Shown piece after piece: positions 1 to 7,234 of a stretch of DNA of 8,313 bases (its first letter is position 1; each line of letters begins with the position of its first letter). The notes beneath the pieces are model-generated. The model was not told where the DNA came from. It did not search any database and saw only the letters and a program-made list of their open reading frames with translations. The position numbers and the translations under genes are program-made. Source of the DNA: Candidatus Bathyarchaeota archaeon (GTDB lineage: Archaea; Thermoproteota; Bathyarchaeia; Bathyarchaeales; Bathyarchaeaceae); contig JAGLRI010000049.1 of the NCBI GenBank assembly GCA_023136395.1, forward strand, positions 1 through 8,313, written 5' to 3'.

Positions 1-1373
1 TCTCTTAAGAACTCAACCAGTGTTAATGCTGCCTTCATTCTTTTTTCATGTTTAATGTACAATATATAGTATGGTCTTGTAATGTTCTGGAGTGCTTGTG
101 TTACCCATTTTGGGCTGAAGCCTCCCTTGCGTTCCAAAGGCGCGTGCGTGATCTTCTTCAACTTTGTCAGTTCTTCCTCATCTACTGTGGGCTTTTCAGC
201 CTGAAGAGCATACTCTGCGGCAGCCAGACCAGCCCTTGTACCTGTAACCGAAGCACCAGCGGTAGCTACTCCAATAGTAGTATATACAGCACCAACTTGC
301 ATTGTTCCTAGGCTGTCCCCGGCTGCGTAAAGCCCGGGAATACTTGTGGCACATTTTGTGTTGATAGGCCACACTCCCTCTGTTGTGTGAATAGACATGC
401 CTCCTGCAGCACATCCTACTACACGAAGCGTATGGTCTTCCCCCAACCGCTCAGCAGTTATGGCATCTATTTCTGTAAATATTGGTGCCCGCCCTGCATG
501 AGCCTCAATTTCAATCTCAAGCCAAAAACGCGTTAACCCACGACGTTTTACCTCATCACCTTCAGCATTTATAATTCTCCTTGCGCTATCTACTCTTTTC
601 ATGCGTCGTCCATTACTTGCCACTTGTAGTCGCCTATTATGTGCACGAGAGCCTGGATAATCAGCCCTGATGTAATGTGTATCAGGAAATTCATTACCAA
701 TTATCTCAGCACCAGCCCTATACGCCATCGCTTGTCCGTCACCTGTTAGTTCTGAGATAGGCCATCCATCGGGTTTGAAGCCGGCGCATCCTGTACTTAT
801 GATGGTGGCTTTTGCTTTGAAGACGTATAAGCCGTAGCTGTCTAGTGGAATTCCTACGGCTCCAACAACCCGCCCATCATTTTTAAGCAGTTCGGTAGCC
901 ATGATTCTATCCATGATTTTAACACCACTCGCTATAGCCTGCTTCCTTAAAACTTGTGGAATTTTTCTTTGCTTTACTAGGAGCGCTTCTGTATGATATG
1001 GAGTCAAAAGAGGACCCACTTTAGATTTATGAAGTTCACCTCTTTCATCTTTCAGAAATTCGAATCCCCATGAAATGAGATCCTGGTATCTTGCATACGA
1101 TTCCTTGAATATTAGTTCTGTCCATTCCCGATTATTGACATATTCCCCAGCAATATTAATGTGATCCATCCAATCGTTTAGATTGTGACCCCACTCTGGG
1201 TTGAAAACACAGTAGCTGTGAGGCCAGGGAGATGAACCTGAATTACTGACATATCCCTTATCTACAAGGGTTACATTGACTCCCTTTTCTTTAGCCTTTA
1301 TTGCTGCAAAACAGCCTGCCATGCCTCCACCGATTACCAAGACGTCAGTTTCAAAAAAACGTTCTAATGACAT
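1..1373 (-). CDS. FAD-dependent oxidoreductase, fumarate reductase/succinate dehydrogenase flavoprotein superfamily (3' end outside window)
   Basis: The minus strand is open from an ATG at 1373 to the left edge, about 457 codons with no stop, so the C-terminus is missing. The N-terminus has a Rossmann FAD-binding site: a hydrophobic strand, GGGMAG at residues 15-20, then VTLVDKG with Asp38 placed to bind the FAD ribose. Near residues 346-353 is PGLYAAGD, the second FAD motif typical of the FrdA/SdhA/AprA/NadB superfamily, preceded by a Gly-Gly-Met-Ser-Ile-His stretch in the substrate region. No signal peptide or membrane segment is seen, so it is probably cytoplasmic. The substrate cannot be named. 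Relatives often pair with a small ferredoxin-like subunit, which would lie beyond the left edge. An in-frame TTG at 1379, six bases after a GGGGAG site at 1386-1391, is a credible alternative start. Family assignment is firm; the reaction is unknown. Confidence 0.88.
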   Translation of the reverse strand, partial: MSLERFFETDVLVIGGGMAGCFAAIKAKEKGVNVTLVDKGYVSNSGSSPWPHSYCVFNPEWGHNLNDWMDHINIAGEYVNNREWTELIFKESYARYQDLISWGFEFLKDERGELHKSKVGPLLTPYHTEALLVKQRKIPQVLRKQAIASGVKIMDRIMATELLKNDGRVVGAVGIPLDSYGLYVFKAKATIISTGCAGFKPDGWPISELTGDGQAMAYRAGAEIIGNEFPDTHYIRADYPGSRAHNRRLQVASNGRRMKRVDSARRIINAEGDEVKRRGLTRFWLEIEIEAHAGRAPIFTEIDAITAERLGEDHTLRVVGCAAGGMSIHTTEGVWPINTKCATSIPGLYAAGDSLGTMQVGAVYTTIGVATAGASVTGTRAGLAAAEYALQAEKPTVDEEELTKLKKITHAPLERKGGFSPKWVTQALQNITRPYYILYIKHEKRMKAALTLVEFLR

Positions 1374-1414
1374 TGACAATTTTTTCTCCCCATGAAAAGT
1401 TCTTTTTCTTTTAA

Positions 1415-1421
1415 TTTATAA
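1415..1421 (-). promoter_or_regulatory. Probable TATA box for the flavoprotein gene
   Basis: On the minus strand this reads TTATAAA, preceded by a purine-rich ACAAAAG that could serve as a BRE. A start about 26 bases downstream would fall near 1392, just before the GGGGAG ribosome site at 1386-1391. That geometry fits a short leader and supports the promoter. Transcript ends have not been seen. Confidence 0.5.
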
Positions 1422-1596
1422 CTTTTGTTATCGTAAAAACTGATTTAATAGGTCAAAATAAATTTGTAAATAACAAATATTAGTCATATAACAATAGAAA
1501 GTAATTTATCCTATACTACTTTGGTCTATATACAATTTCAAGCACTCGATAACATCGTTTTAGTTTATCATTACTTTTTGGATGTTTTCCTTTATG

Positions 1597-2136
1597 CTAC
1601 CTTTCTTTATTTTTTATTGTAATCTTTTTTGAGGGTTTTCTTTTAAGCTTGGTACCACAAACTTCGCAGGTTTTAGATTTATAATCGGAAAGATATTTTC
1701 TATAACACGCGGGGCAATATAGAGTCCAATATAGACGAAAACGTATACCAAAGGTCGTTAGGGAAGTAAATTTTACTCTTATTTGGTTTGCCACGTTTTG
1801 GATAGAATAGTCATCTGTAACAATCAATGGGTTATATCCTGCTTTCTTTTGCTCAAGGGCTAAAGCCAATACTTGCAAATCTGCACTTGAAAGAAAAAGC
1901 ACATCTCCCACCTCTTTAGAAGATTCTTTGACCTTATTACGAAACCGAGCAGTTGGTGCCCTAAGTTTTAATTTCCCTCTCTCCACCGCAGTTTTAAATC
2001 GGATCCACGGTAGCGAATTTGGAACCAGCTCCTTCTCCACCATTGGAACTGAATATTGCTTATCCTCAACAGAAAGGGAATCAAAACCTGCAATAAAAGC
2101 GGAAGTATCAAGGATGAGAATTATCTTTTCTCTCAA
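1597..2136 (-). CDS. nob1: Nob1, endoribonuclease of 16S rRNA 3'-end maturation (PIN domain plus zinc ribbon)
   Basis: Numbered from the TTG at 2136 (179 residues), the protein opens with a PIN nuclease domain. The metal-binding acids are Asp10 in LILDTSAF, Glu34, Asp86 in SSADLQVLALA, and Asp108/Asp109 in VTDDYS. A C-terminal zinc ribbon follows, with CPAC at 141-144 and CEVC at 157-160 and then a basic tail. This order and length are typical of archaeal Nob1, which cuts at the 3' end of small-subunit rRNA during 30S maturation. The frame extends upstream to a TTG at 2166. I prefer 2136 because GAGG lies nine bases before it and the likely TATA box at 2181-2187 places transcription initiation near 2158, inside the longer version. 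The gene is divergent from aIF5A. Identity is very likely; the start is less certain. Confidence 0.92.
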   Translation of the reverse strand: MREKIILILDTSAFIAGFDSLSVEDKQYSVPMVEKELVPNSLPWIRFKTAVERGKLKLRAPTARFRNKVKESSKEVGDVLFLSSADLQVLALALEQKKAGYNPLIVTDDYSIQNVANQIRVKFTSLTTFGIRFRLYWTLYCPACYRKYLSDYKSKTCEVCGTKLKRKPSKKITIKNKER

Positions 2137-2145
2137 AGTTCCCTT

Positions 2146-2149
2146 CCTC
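2146..2149 (-). promoter_or_regulatory. Shine-Dalgarno site deciding the nob1 start
   Basis: The minus strand reads GAGG, within a longer GAGAGGAAGGG tract, nine bases before the TTG at 2136. The longer candidate start (TTG at 2166) has no comparable site upstream. Confidence 0.5.
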
Positions 2150-2180
2150 TCTTTTCTCTCAAACAATAGCTAGCTCACAA

Positions 2181-2187
2181 TATTAAA
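2181..2187 (-). promoter_or_regulatory. Probable TATA box for nob1
   Basis: The minus strand reads TTTAATA in an AT-rich stretch. A start about 26 bases downstream lies near 2158, giving a leader of about 22 bases to the TTG at 2136. This is inferred from spacing only. Confidence 0.4.
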
Positions 2188-2303
2188 TTACAAAGTTACT
2201 ACTTAACATTAAGTAATAACTAAAATAAAACCAAGCTTATTTATCCTTCTAGCAAAGAGATCACACTTTGATTAACGACTCATTTATAGAGAAACAGACA
2301 AAG

Positions 2304-2316
2304 CAAAGGTTTAAAA
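2304..2316 (+). promoter_or_regulatory. Candidate BRE/TATA element upstream of aIF5A
   Basis: CAAAGG followed by TTTAAAA at 2310-2316 resembles an archaeal BRE plus TATA box. It would give a leader of about 90 bases. A second candidate, TATTTAAT at 2368-2375, would give a leader of about 30 bases that still includes the ribosome site. I cannot choose between them from sequence. Confidence 0.4.
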
Positions 2317-2429
2317 GGAGAAGATCGGAACTAATCCGAAAAAAGATTGTTTGATTTACAAAAAGCCTATTTAATGGAAGTAGATATTTTTAGTCATAGC
2401 CAGTCAGTTTATGTAATGAGGAAAAAGAG

Positions 2430-2825
2430 ATGAGCAAGCCAGTTGAAGTGAGCACCTTGAAAGTTGGTAGTTACGTTATTGTTAATGATGAGCCATGCCG
2501 AATTGTTGACTACTCAAAATCTAAGCCGGGTAAGCATGGCTCCGCAAAGGCTCGAGTTGTTGCAATAGGTGTATTTGATGGGACAAAGAGAAGCTTTGTA
2601 AAGCCTGTGAGCGCACAGGTTGCGGTACCTATTATTGAGAAAAGGAGCGGTCAAGTCATCTCGCTTACGCAGACGGTTGCTCAAATGATGGATTTGGAAA
2701 CATACCAAATATTTGAACTTCCTTTGCCGGAAGAGAAAGAAATAAAGTCAAAACTCGTCTCCGGAGCTGAGGTTGAGTATAGACGCATCTTGGACAGAGT
2801 AAAAATAATGAGAGTAAAGAGTTAA
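2430..2825 (+). CDS. Translation factor aIF5A (hypusine-containing)
   Basis: This 131-residue protein is a full-length archaeal homologue of eIF5A, which relieves ribosome stalling at difficult peptide bonds and assists termination. Its N-terminal SH3-like domain carries the modification loop SKPGKHGSAKAR at residues 31-42. Lys35, between Gly and His, is the lysine expected to be converted to deoxyhypusine or hypusine. A C-terminal OB-fold domain follows from about residue 70. The ATG start has GAGG at 2418-2421 with an eight-base spacer. The gene stands alone between divergent nob1 and downstream srp54, from which it is separated by 125 AT-rich bases. The modifying deoxyhypusine synthase is not in the window. 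The family assignment is secure. Confidence 0.97.
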   Translation: MSKPVEVSTLKVGSYVIVNDEPCRIVDYSKSKPGKHGSAKARVVAIGVFDGTKRSFVKPVSAQVAVPIIEKRSGQVISLTQTVAQMMDLETYQIFELPLPEEKEIKSKLVSGAEVEYRRILDRVKIMRVKS

Positions 2826-2919
2826 TCAGTCATATTTCATTATTATTTTCAGAGCGTAAACTGCAACATGTTATCTGGAAACAAGTAAAGTAAAACATTG
2901 AAATTTAAGTAACTCAACA

Positions 2920-2928
2920 CTTAAACTA
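2920..2928 (+). promoter_or_regulatory. Possible TATA box for srp54
   Basis: CTTAAACTA is centred about 27 bases before the GTG at 2951. Neither candidate start (GTG 2951, ATG 2957) has a Shine-Dalgarno site, so this spacing suggests a leaderless transcript. An alternative TTTAAG at 2904-2909 would give a short leader. Confidence 0.3.
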
Positions 2929-2950
2929 TTACGAATCATCAAGTTGGCGT

Positions 2951-4282
2951 GTGGTCATGGTTCTGGAACGTCTCGGTTCTTCCCTTTACGAGGCTTTAAA
3001 AAAGGTTCTTCGCACCTCGATAGTAGATGAAGAAAATGTTAAGGAGTTAGTTCGTGACATTCAGCGAGCGCTGTTACAAGCGGATGTCAATGTAAAACTT
3101 GTCCTTGAAATCTCGAAGCGAATAGAAGAAAAAGCATTGAAAGAGAAGGTTCCCCCTGGAATTTCAAGGCGAGAACACATCATAAAAGTTGTTTATGAAG
3201 AGTTAACCCGCTTTCTCGGCGAGAAACATCTCCCATTAAAGTTAAAGTCTGGAAAGAGAAATATTTTCATGCTTGTCGGAATCCAAGGTTCAGGTAAAAC
3301 TACAACCTGCGTGAAAATGGCAAAGTATTTTCAGAAGAGAGGATTGAAAACAGCGCTGATCTGTGGAGACACTTTCAGACCAGGTGCCTATGCTCAACTC
3401 CAACAATCAGCAAAGAAGGCAAACATTCCAATATACGGAGATTCGGAAGCGAAAAACTCCATAAAAATCACGTTGAACGGATTAAAGAAAACCGAAAACT
3501 ATGATGTGGTTATCATCGATACTACAGGCCGTCATAAGAATGAGAAAGGTTTGATTGAGGAGATGATGGTGTTAGAAAAAACAATTAATCCTGACGAGGT
3601 TGTTTTGGTAATTGATGGAACTATCGGACAACAGGCAGCAACACAAGCAACAGCTTTTCACGAAGCCACAAAAGTAGGATCTATTTTTGTAGCCAAGCTT
3701 GATGGCTCCGCGAGAGGTGGAGGAGCACTTTCAGCTGTTGCAGTCATCGGGGTTCCAATAAGATTTATTGGTACTGGTGAAAAAGTTGGTGATATTGAAC
3801 TCTTTTACCCCTCCCGGTTCGTGGGTAGATTGTTAGGTATGGGCGACTTAGAAAGCCTCATTGAAAAGGTGAAGGGAGCAGAAGTAACGATGCCTGAGAA
3901 GAAGATGCGCGCATTTCTTCGTGGAAAATTTACTCTTACGGACATGTATGAACAATTTGAAGCGATGAAGAACATAGGTCCTTTTGGAAAGCTCTTGAAA
4001 ATGCTTCCGGGATTATCTTATAATATACCTGACGAAATGATGAAGATCACCGAGGATCGCCTCCAAAAATGGCCTGTGATCATTCAATCCATGACCTTAG
4101 ATGAAAGGGAAAGTCCAAAGATTTTAACCTCATCTAGAATACGACGGGTAGCTCGTGGCGCAGGCACTAGTGAAAAAGAGGTAAAAGAGCTTCTTCAGAT
4201 GTACTCTACAATGAGAAAGATGGTTAAGACCTTAAGGCGAAAAAGAATTCCCTTTTTAGGTAAAACTTTTCTAAAGGCATAG
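2951..4282 (+). CDS. srp54: Signal recognition particle GTPase SRP54
   Basis: The 443-residue protein binds SRP RNA and signal sequences and delivers ribosome-nascent chain complexes to the membrane receptor FtsY. In order it has an N-terminal helical bundle (about 1-95), then a GTPase G domain with the P-loop GIQGSGKTTT at 110-119, DTFRPGAYAQL starting at 140, DTTGRH at 190-195 and AKLDGSARGG at 248-257. The M domain (about 320-435) follows, with methionine-rich helices and the RNA-binding segment SSRIRRVARGAGTS at 394-407. Length is normal for the family. Two motifs differ from the usual forms: DTTGRH for DTAGRH, and AKLDG for TKLDG. The start is GTG 2951 or ATG 2957, with no clear ribosome site at either. 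The pus10-rpl21e-rpo4 cluster follows. Confidence 0.97.
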   Translation: MVMVLERLGSSLYEALKKVLRTSIVDEENVKELVRDIQRALLQADVNVKLVLEISKRIEEKALKEKVPPGISRREHIIKVVYEELTRFLGEKHLPLKLKSGKRNIFMLVGIQGSGKTTTCVKMAKYFQKRGLKTALICGDTFRPGAYAQLQQSAKKANIPIYGDSEAKNSIKITLNGLKKTENYDVVIIDTTGRHKNEKGLIEEMMVLEKTINPDEVVLVIDGTIGQQAATQATAFHEATKVGSIFVAKLDGSARGGGALSAVAVIGVPIRFIGTGEKVGDIELFYPSRFVGRLLGMGDLESLIEKVKGAEVTMPEKKMRAFLRGKFTLTDMYEQFEAMKNIGPFGKLLKMLPGLSYNIPDEMMKITEDRLQKWPVIIQSMTLDERESPKILTSSRIRRVARGAGTSEKEVKELLQMYSTMRKMVKTLRRKRIPFLGKTFLKA

Positions 4283-4313
4283 CAAAGATCTTCCTACGAA
4301 CTTCAAAAAAAAA

Positions 4314-4323
4314 TTAAATTTTT
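4314..4323 (+). promoter_or_regulatory. AT-rich element: possible pus10 promoter and srp54 terminator
   Basis: TTAAATTTTT lies 37 bases past the srp54 stop. TTAAAT is about 26 bases ahead of 4342, where transcription of pus10 could start just before the AGGTGG ribosome site. The T5 run at 4319-4323 could also end srp54 transcripts, as archaeal termination uses U-tracts. Both roles are inferred. Confidence 0.35.
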
Positions 4324-4356
4324 CCCAAAAATAGACAAAAGGTGGAAAGAGTTTTC

Positions 4357-5691
4357 ATGGAAATCCTCGAGAATGCACAAAAAATGCTTGAGAAATACCC
4401 CCTCTGCAACCACTGTCTAGGAAGGCAGGTCGCTCTTTTAGGCTATGAATTGGATAATCAGAAACGTGGCGAAGCTCTTAAGGTTTTATTGGCTATGAAA
4501 GGTCATCAACTGATACCTGTAAAAAAAAGAGAAGGAATTTCCCTCCTCCAAACTCTAGCGGGGAACGGATCTTATAATGTAGCTGCAGAATTACTTAAAA
4601 AAATGAGGAAGAAGGTAGGAACGAAGCGAGACTGTTACCTATGTGAAGAGCAATTTAGATCTGTACATGAACTGACAGCCAAATCCATTGAAAAACTGAC
4701 TTATTATGAACACAAAACCTTCCTTGTTGGCATAAAACTACCTGTTGCAGTTGAGGAGAGAGAAGACGAATTTAAGGCTGAATTTAATGTTAAACATGGA
4801 GAAAATATGCGGAACGAGTTTAGCCGCGAAATTGGAAAGGAGATCTCTAAAGTTACTGAAAAAGAGGTGGACTACAAAACACCAGACATCGTAGTTATAA
4901 TTAATCCCTTCATCAAACAAGTTATCCTTCAAGTAAATCCATTGCACATCGCAGGAAGATACAAAAAGCTGATTCGTGGAATTCCTCAATCTAAGTGGCT
5001 CTGTAGAGAATGTGGGGGAAAAGGCTGTATAAAATGCAATTGGTCAGGAAAAACATATTCCGAATCGGTTGAGGAGATTATTGCAACACCAACTTTAGAA
5101 AAAACACAAGGAGAAGATGCTTTATTTCATGCTGCGGGAAGGGAAGACGTTGACGCTCGCATGCTTGGGCACGGAAGACCCTATGTACTAGAAATTAAAA
5201 AGCCCAGAAAACGATTCATAGATTTACAAGATTTAATGCAAATCATCAACAAACAGGCTCAAGGAAAGGTGAAAGTCTTAAACCTTCGCTTCACTTTTAA
5301 GGATGAAATTAGAAAGTTAAAAAAAGGAGAAGCAGCTGAAAAAACCTATAAAGTATTGATTGAATTTAACAGTAACGTTTCTGATGAAGAAATAGAAATC
5401 CTAGAAAAAACCTTTAGCAATGCCGTTATTCATCAACGAACGCCTCTACGCGTTTTACATCGAAGAGCAGATCGAATCCGGGAAAAATACATATATGAGA
5501 CCAAAATAAAGAGGTTGACACTTAATCGTGTAGAACTGAGGGTGCGATGTCAAGGGGGACTTTACATTAAAGAATTAATAACCGGGGATGAAGGTCGGAC
5601 AGATCCCAATGTAACAACGATTAGTGGAGTTAAAGCTAATCCCCTAGAATTGGACGTCATAGGTATAGATATGAAGGGTTTTGAAAAATGA
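4357..5691 (+). CDS. pus10: tRNA pseudouridine synthase Pus10 (tRNA Ψ54/Ψ55)
   Basis: Archaeal Pus10 makes pseudouridine at positions 55 and often 54 of the tRNA TΨC arm. Numbered from the ATG at 4357 (444 residues), the N-terminal THUMP-containing half has paired cysteines CNHC (17-20) and CYLC (93-96). A second zinc-knuckle-like stretch, CRECGGKGCIKC, spans 216-227. The catalytic domain holds GREDVDARML at 261-270; Asp264 is the likely nucleophile by analogy with the GRxD motif of other pseudouridine synthases. The C-terminus keeps GGLYIKELI (400-408) and DEGRTDPN before the end. A GTG at 4342 is in frame, but the ATG has AGGTGG at 4340-4345 and begins like relatives (MEILENA, then KYPLC). 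The stop overlaps the rpl21e start as ATGA, implying co-translation. Confidence 0.95.
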   Translation: MEILENAQKMLEKYPLCNHCLGRQVALLGYELDNQKRGEALKVLLAMKGHQLIPVKKREGISLLQTLAGNGSYNVAAELLKKMRKKVGTKRDCYLCEEQFRSVHELTAKSIEKLTYYEHKTFLVGIKLPVAVEEREDEFKAEFNVKHGENMRNEFSREIGKEISKVTEKEVDYKTPDIVVIINPFIKQVILQVNPLHIAGRYKKLIRGIPQSKWLCRECGGKGCIKCNWSGKTYSESVEEIIATPTLEKTQGEDALFHAAGREDVDARMLGHGRPYVLEIKKPRKRFIDLQDLMQIINKQAQGKVKVLNLRFTFKDEIRKLKKGEAAEKTYKVLIEFNSNVSDEEIEILEKTFSNAVIHQRTPLRVLHRRADRIREKYIYETKIKRLTLNRVELRVRCQGGLYIKELITGDEGRTDPNVTTISGVKANPLELDVIGIDMKGFEK

Positions 5692-5984
5692 CAAAATCGA
5701 AGGGTTATCGTGCAAAAACCCGTTATATCATGAGAAAAAAGCCTAGAGAACGGGGAAAAATTGGGATTAGTAGCATACTCTATGAATATAAACCACAGGA
5801 GAAAGTAGTAGTAAAGATAGATTCAAGCGTTCATAAAGGAATGCCACATCGAAGATATCATGGAAAAATTGGGATTATAATGAATAAACGAGGTAGAGCT
5901 TATGAAGTTAGTGTCACTCAAGGAAAGGCGATTAAAGAAATTATAGTGCGGCCTGAACATTTAAAGCCTTATAACGAGGGATAA
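5688..5984 (+). CDS. rpl21e: Large-subunit ribosomal protein eL21
   Basis: The 98-residue, strongly basic protein matches archaeal and eukaryotic eL21, which has no bacterial counterpart. It shows the usual start (MTKSKGYRAKTR), a central SH3-like barrel with VVVKIDSSVHKGMPHRRYHGK at about 40-60 and GKIGIIMNKRGRAYEV at about 59-74, and a C-terminal VRPEHLKPY. Length is normal. Its ATG overlaps the pus10 stop by four bases, and rpo4 starts one base after its stop, so the three genes very likely form one transcript with coupled translation. Confidence 0.96.
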   Translation: MTKSKGYRAKTRYIMRKKPRERGKIGISSILYEYKPQEKVVVKIDSSVHKGMPHRRYHGKIGIIMNKRGRAYEVSVTQGKAIKEIIVRPEHLKPYNEG

Positions 5985-5985
5985 A

Positions 5986-6324
5986 ATGCCAAAAAAAACG
6001 TTAGAGGAGCGCATCATTGCACTTCCTCAGGTGAAAGAGATATTAGAATCCATAGGTGAGGAGCAGCTTAATGCATTTCAGCGCAGGTCGTTAGATTATG
6101 CCGCGAAGTTTTCAAAAATTGACATTGCCTCAGCAGAAGAACTTGTGAAAAAGCTTCAGGAACAGTTTGGTTTAGAAGCAGCGGAGGCTGTAGAGTTGAC
6201 TAATTGCATGCCAGAAAGCATAGAGGAAATAAGAACCTTTTTGGCTGGTGGACGAAAAATTGTCGAAACCTCCAAACTCGAGGGTATTCTAACTCTTTTA
6301 AATAAGTACAGAAAAAAGGAATAA
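5986..6324 (+). CDS. rpo4: RNA polymerase subunit Rpo4 (RpoF, Rpb4 homologue)
   Basis: The 112-residue protein is the archaeal counterpart of eukaryotic Rpb4. It pairs with Rpo7 in the stalk of RNA polymerase, which aids open-complex formation and RNA binding. It has the family's N-terminal stretch, in which LPQVKEILES leads into the Rpo7-contacting region, and an HRDC-like helical C-terminal part with NCMPESIEEIRTFLAGG at about 73-89. Length is typical. GAGGG at 5976-5980 precedes the ATG by five bases. It is the last gene of the pus10-rpl21e-rpo4 group; the position next to rpl21e is a conserved archaeal arrangement. A 208-base spacer follows. Confidence 0.94.
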   Translation: MPKKTLEERIIALPQVKEILESIGEEQLNAFQRRSLDYAAKFSKIDIASAEELVKKLQEQFGLEAAEAVELTNCMPESIEEIRTFLAGGRKIVETSKLEGILTLLNKYRKKE

Positions 6325-6532
6325 GGTCTCTTTACAGTTACTTAATCCTTACATATCTTTAGTGGAAAATCTTTTAAAGCTAAAATCAAATGTTTAAATT
6401 GGTGGAATATGGTTTGTGCTTCCTTTGGATCTTGTTTTCGAATTCAACGCCTGACCCATATCTAGTGCACATTCTCTATTAGTTTTTCAAATGTGAAACA
6501 GAAAAATTTACAATGTAACGGGAGGCAAAGGA
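6325..6532. other. Spacer between rpo4 and the DUF655 gene
   Basis: These 208 bases hold no recognised gene. Two TATA-like boxes on the plus strand, TTTTAAAG at 6372-6379 and TTTAAATT at 6393-6400, could drive the DUF655 gene from a start near 6420, leaving a leader of about 110 bases. A third AT-rich element, TTTACAAT at about 6507-6514, is too near the ribosome site. An 18-codon ATG frame at 6409-6465 behind GGTGG has no recognised product. Confidence 0.4.
6521..6525 (+). promoter_or_regulatory. Shine-Dalgarno site fixing a TTG start
   Basis: GGAGG lies seven bases before the TTG at 6533. This ideal spacing is the main reason for choosing the TTG as the start of the DUF655 gene. Confidence 0.75.
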
Positions 6533-7081
6533 TTGGAGAAAAGATACGAGGAGCACGCATATGTCCTTGATCTTCTTCATGGAAGACCTGGGACAAGACC
6601 ATATCGTACAGGAACCTTGATTCAAATTGTCGGAAAAGATTATTTTACGCTTCTTGAGGCTATTGTCAAAGAGGGTGTTACCCTTAAACCTCACGACCAA
6701 GTTAATGTTGGAAAAGATTTCCGTGATGAAATTACTTACATAATAGGTCGAATTGGTTACGAAGACTTAACAAGTACTGCAAAAATGGAATTAGTTACTG
6801 CAGTGGAGAAGATAGTGTTCATTCATGAAAGTAAGTTTATTAAATTTTTCAACACAGCTCAAGCAATAACTCCTAGGATGCACTCGCTTGAACTCATTCC
6901 AGGTATCGGGAAAAAATATATGTGGCAGATTCTAGATGAGCGAGAAAAAAGCTTTTTTAAAAGTTTTGAGGATCTACAACAACGTGTCAATATATCAAAT
7001 CCCTCCAAACTTGTAACAAAAAGAATTCTGAAAGAGCTAACTGGTAATAGCAAATATAGATTATTCACTCGTTCTACGTAG
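6533..7081 (+). CDS. DUF655 family protein (OB-fold/helix-hairpin-helix nucleic-acid-binding protein)
   Basis: The 182-residue protein matches the archaeal DUF655 family. It begins with the typical YEEHAYVLDLLHGRPG segment and an N-terminal half expected to be OB-like. It then has a helix-hairpin-helix motif with LELIPGIGKKYMWQILDERE around residues 119-138, where PGIGKK (123-128) is the hairpin. A conserved tail follows with FESFEDL-like FKSFEDL (142-148), RILKEL and KYRLFTR. The HhH suggests RNA or DNA binding, and family members sit beside ribosomal-protein, rpo4 and rRNA methyltransferase genes, pointing to ribosome biogenesis; the exact role is unknown. The start is TTG with a strong ribosome site. 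The often-neighbouring ksgA is not the next gene here; eL40 follows instead. Confidence 0.9.
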   Translation: MEKRYEEHAYVLDLLHGRPGTRPYRTGTLIQIVGKDYFTLLEAIVKEGVTLKPHDQVNVGKDFRDEITYIIGRIGYEDLTSTAKMELVTAVEKIVFIHESKFIKFFNTAQAITPRMHSLELIPGIGKKYMWQILDEREKSFFKSFEDLQQRVNISNPSKLVTKRILKELTGNSKYRLFTRST

Positions 7082-7162
7082 AATTACGTGCTCGTAAACT
7101 TATTATTTGGTATTCCTTTGTTTTATGTCGTCAAGGATTCACTCTACTACTTTATTCACAGC

Positions 7163-7169
7163 TTTATAT
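7163..7169 (+). promoter_or_regulatory. Probable TATA box for eL40
   Basis: TTTATAT would place transcription initiation near 7192 and give a leader of about 43 bases that includes the GGAGG site. The 153-base spacer after the DUF655 gene (7082-7234) otherwise holds only AT-rich sequence. Confidence 0.4.
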
Positions 7170-7222
7170 CAGAAAACTATATCTACTTGTGTTGATCTGA
7201 ACCATAGCAACCGTTTATATAC

Positions 7223-7227
7223 GGAGG
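7223..7227 (+). promoter_or_regulatory. Shine-Dalgarno site fixing the eL40 TTG start
   Basis: GGAGG lies seven bases before the TTG at 7235. It supports this start and shows that the 53-codon frame is a real gene. Confidence 0.75.
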
Positions 7228-7234
7228 AGAAACA

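Noticed and set aside
48..414. Short open frames on both strands
   Set aside because: They lie in other frames of the flavoprotein gene and encode cysteine- and serine-rich sequence with no family resemblance.
1374..1596. A hidden gene or small RNA between the flavoprotein and nob1
   Set aside because: The 223 bases are AT-rich, with stops in all frames and no stem-loop or box motif that I could support beyond the promoter at 1415-1421.
1928..2173. Plus-strand open frame opposite nob1
   Set aside because: It is a shadow of the well-supported Nob1 coding sequence, with no ribosome site or recognisable product.
6437..6445. TTCGAATTC resembling a tRNA T-loop
   Set aside because: No matching T-stem, anticodon arm or acceptor stem is found around it.
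7214..7221. TTTATATA as the eL40 promoter
   Set aside because: It is only 14 bases before the TTG start, so transcription would begin inside the gene and miss the GGAGG site.
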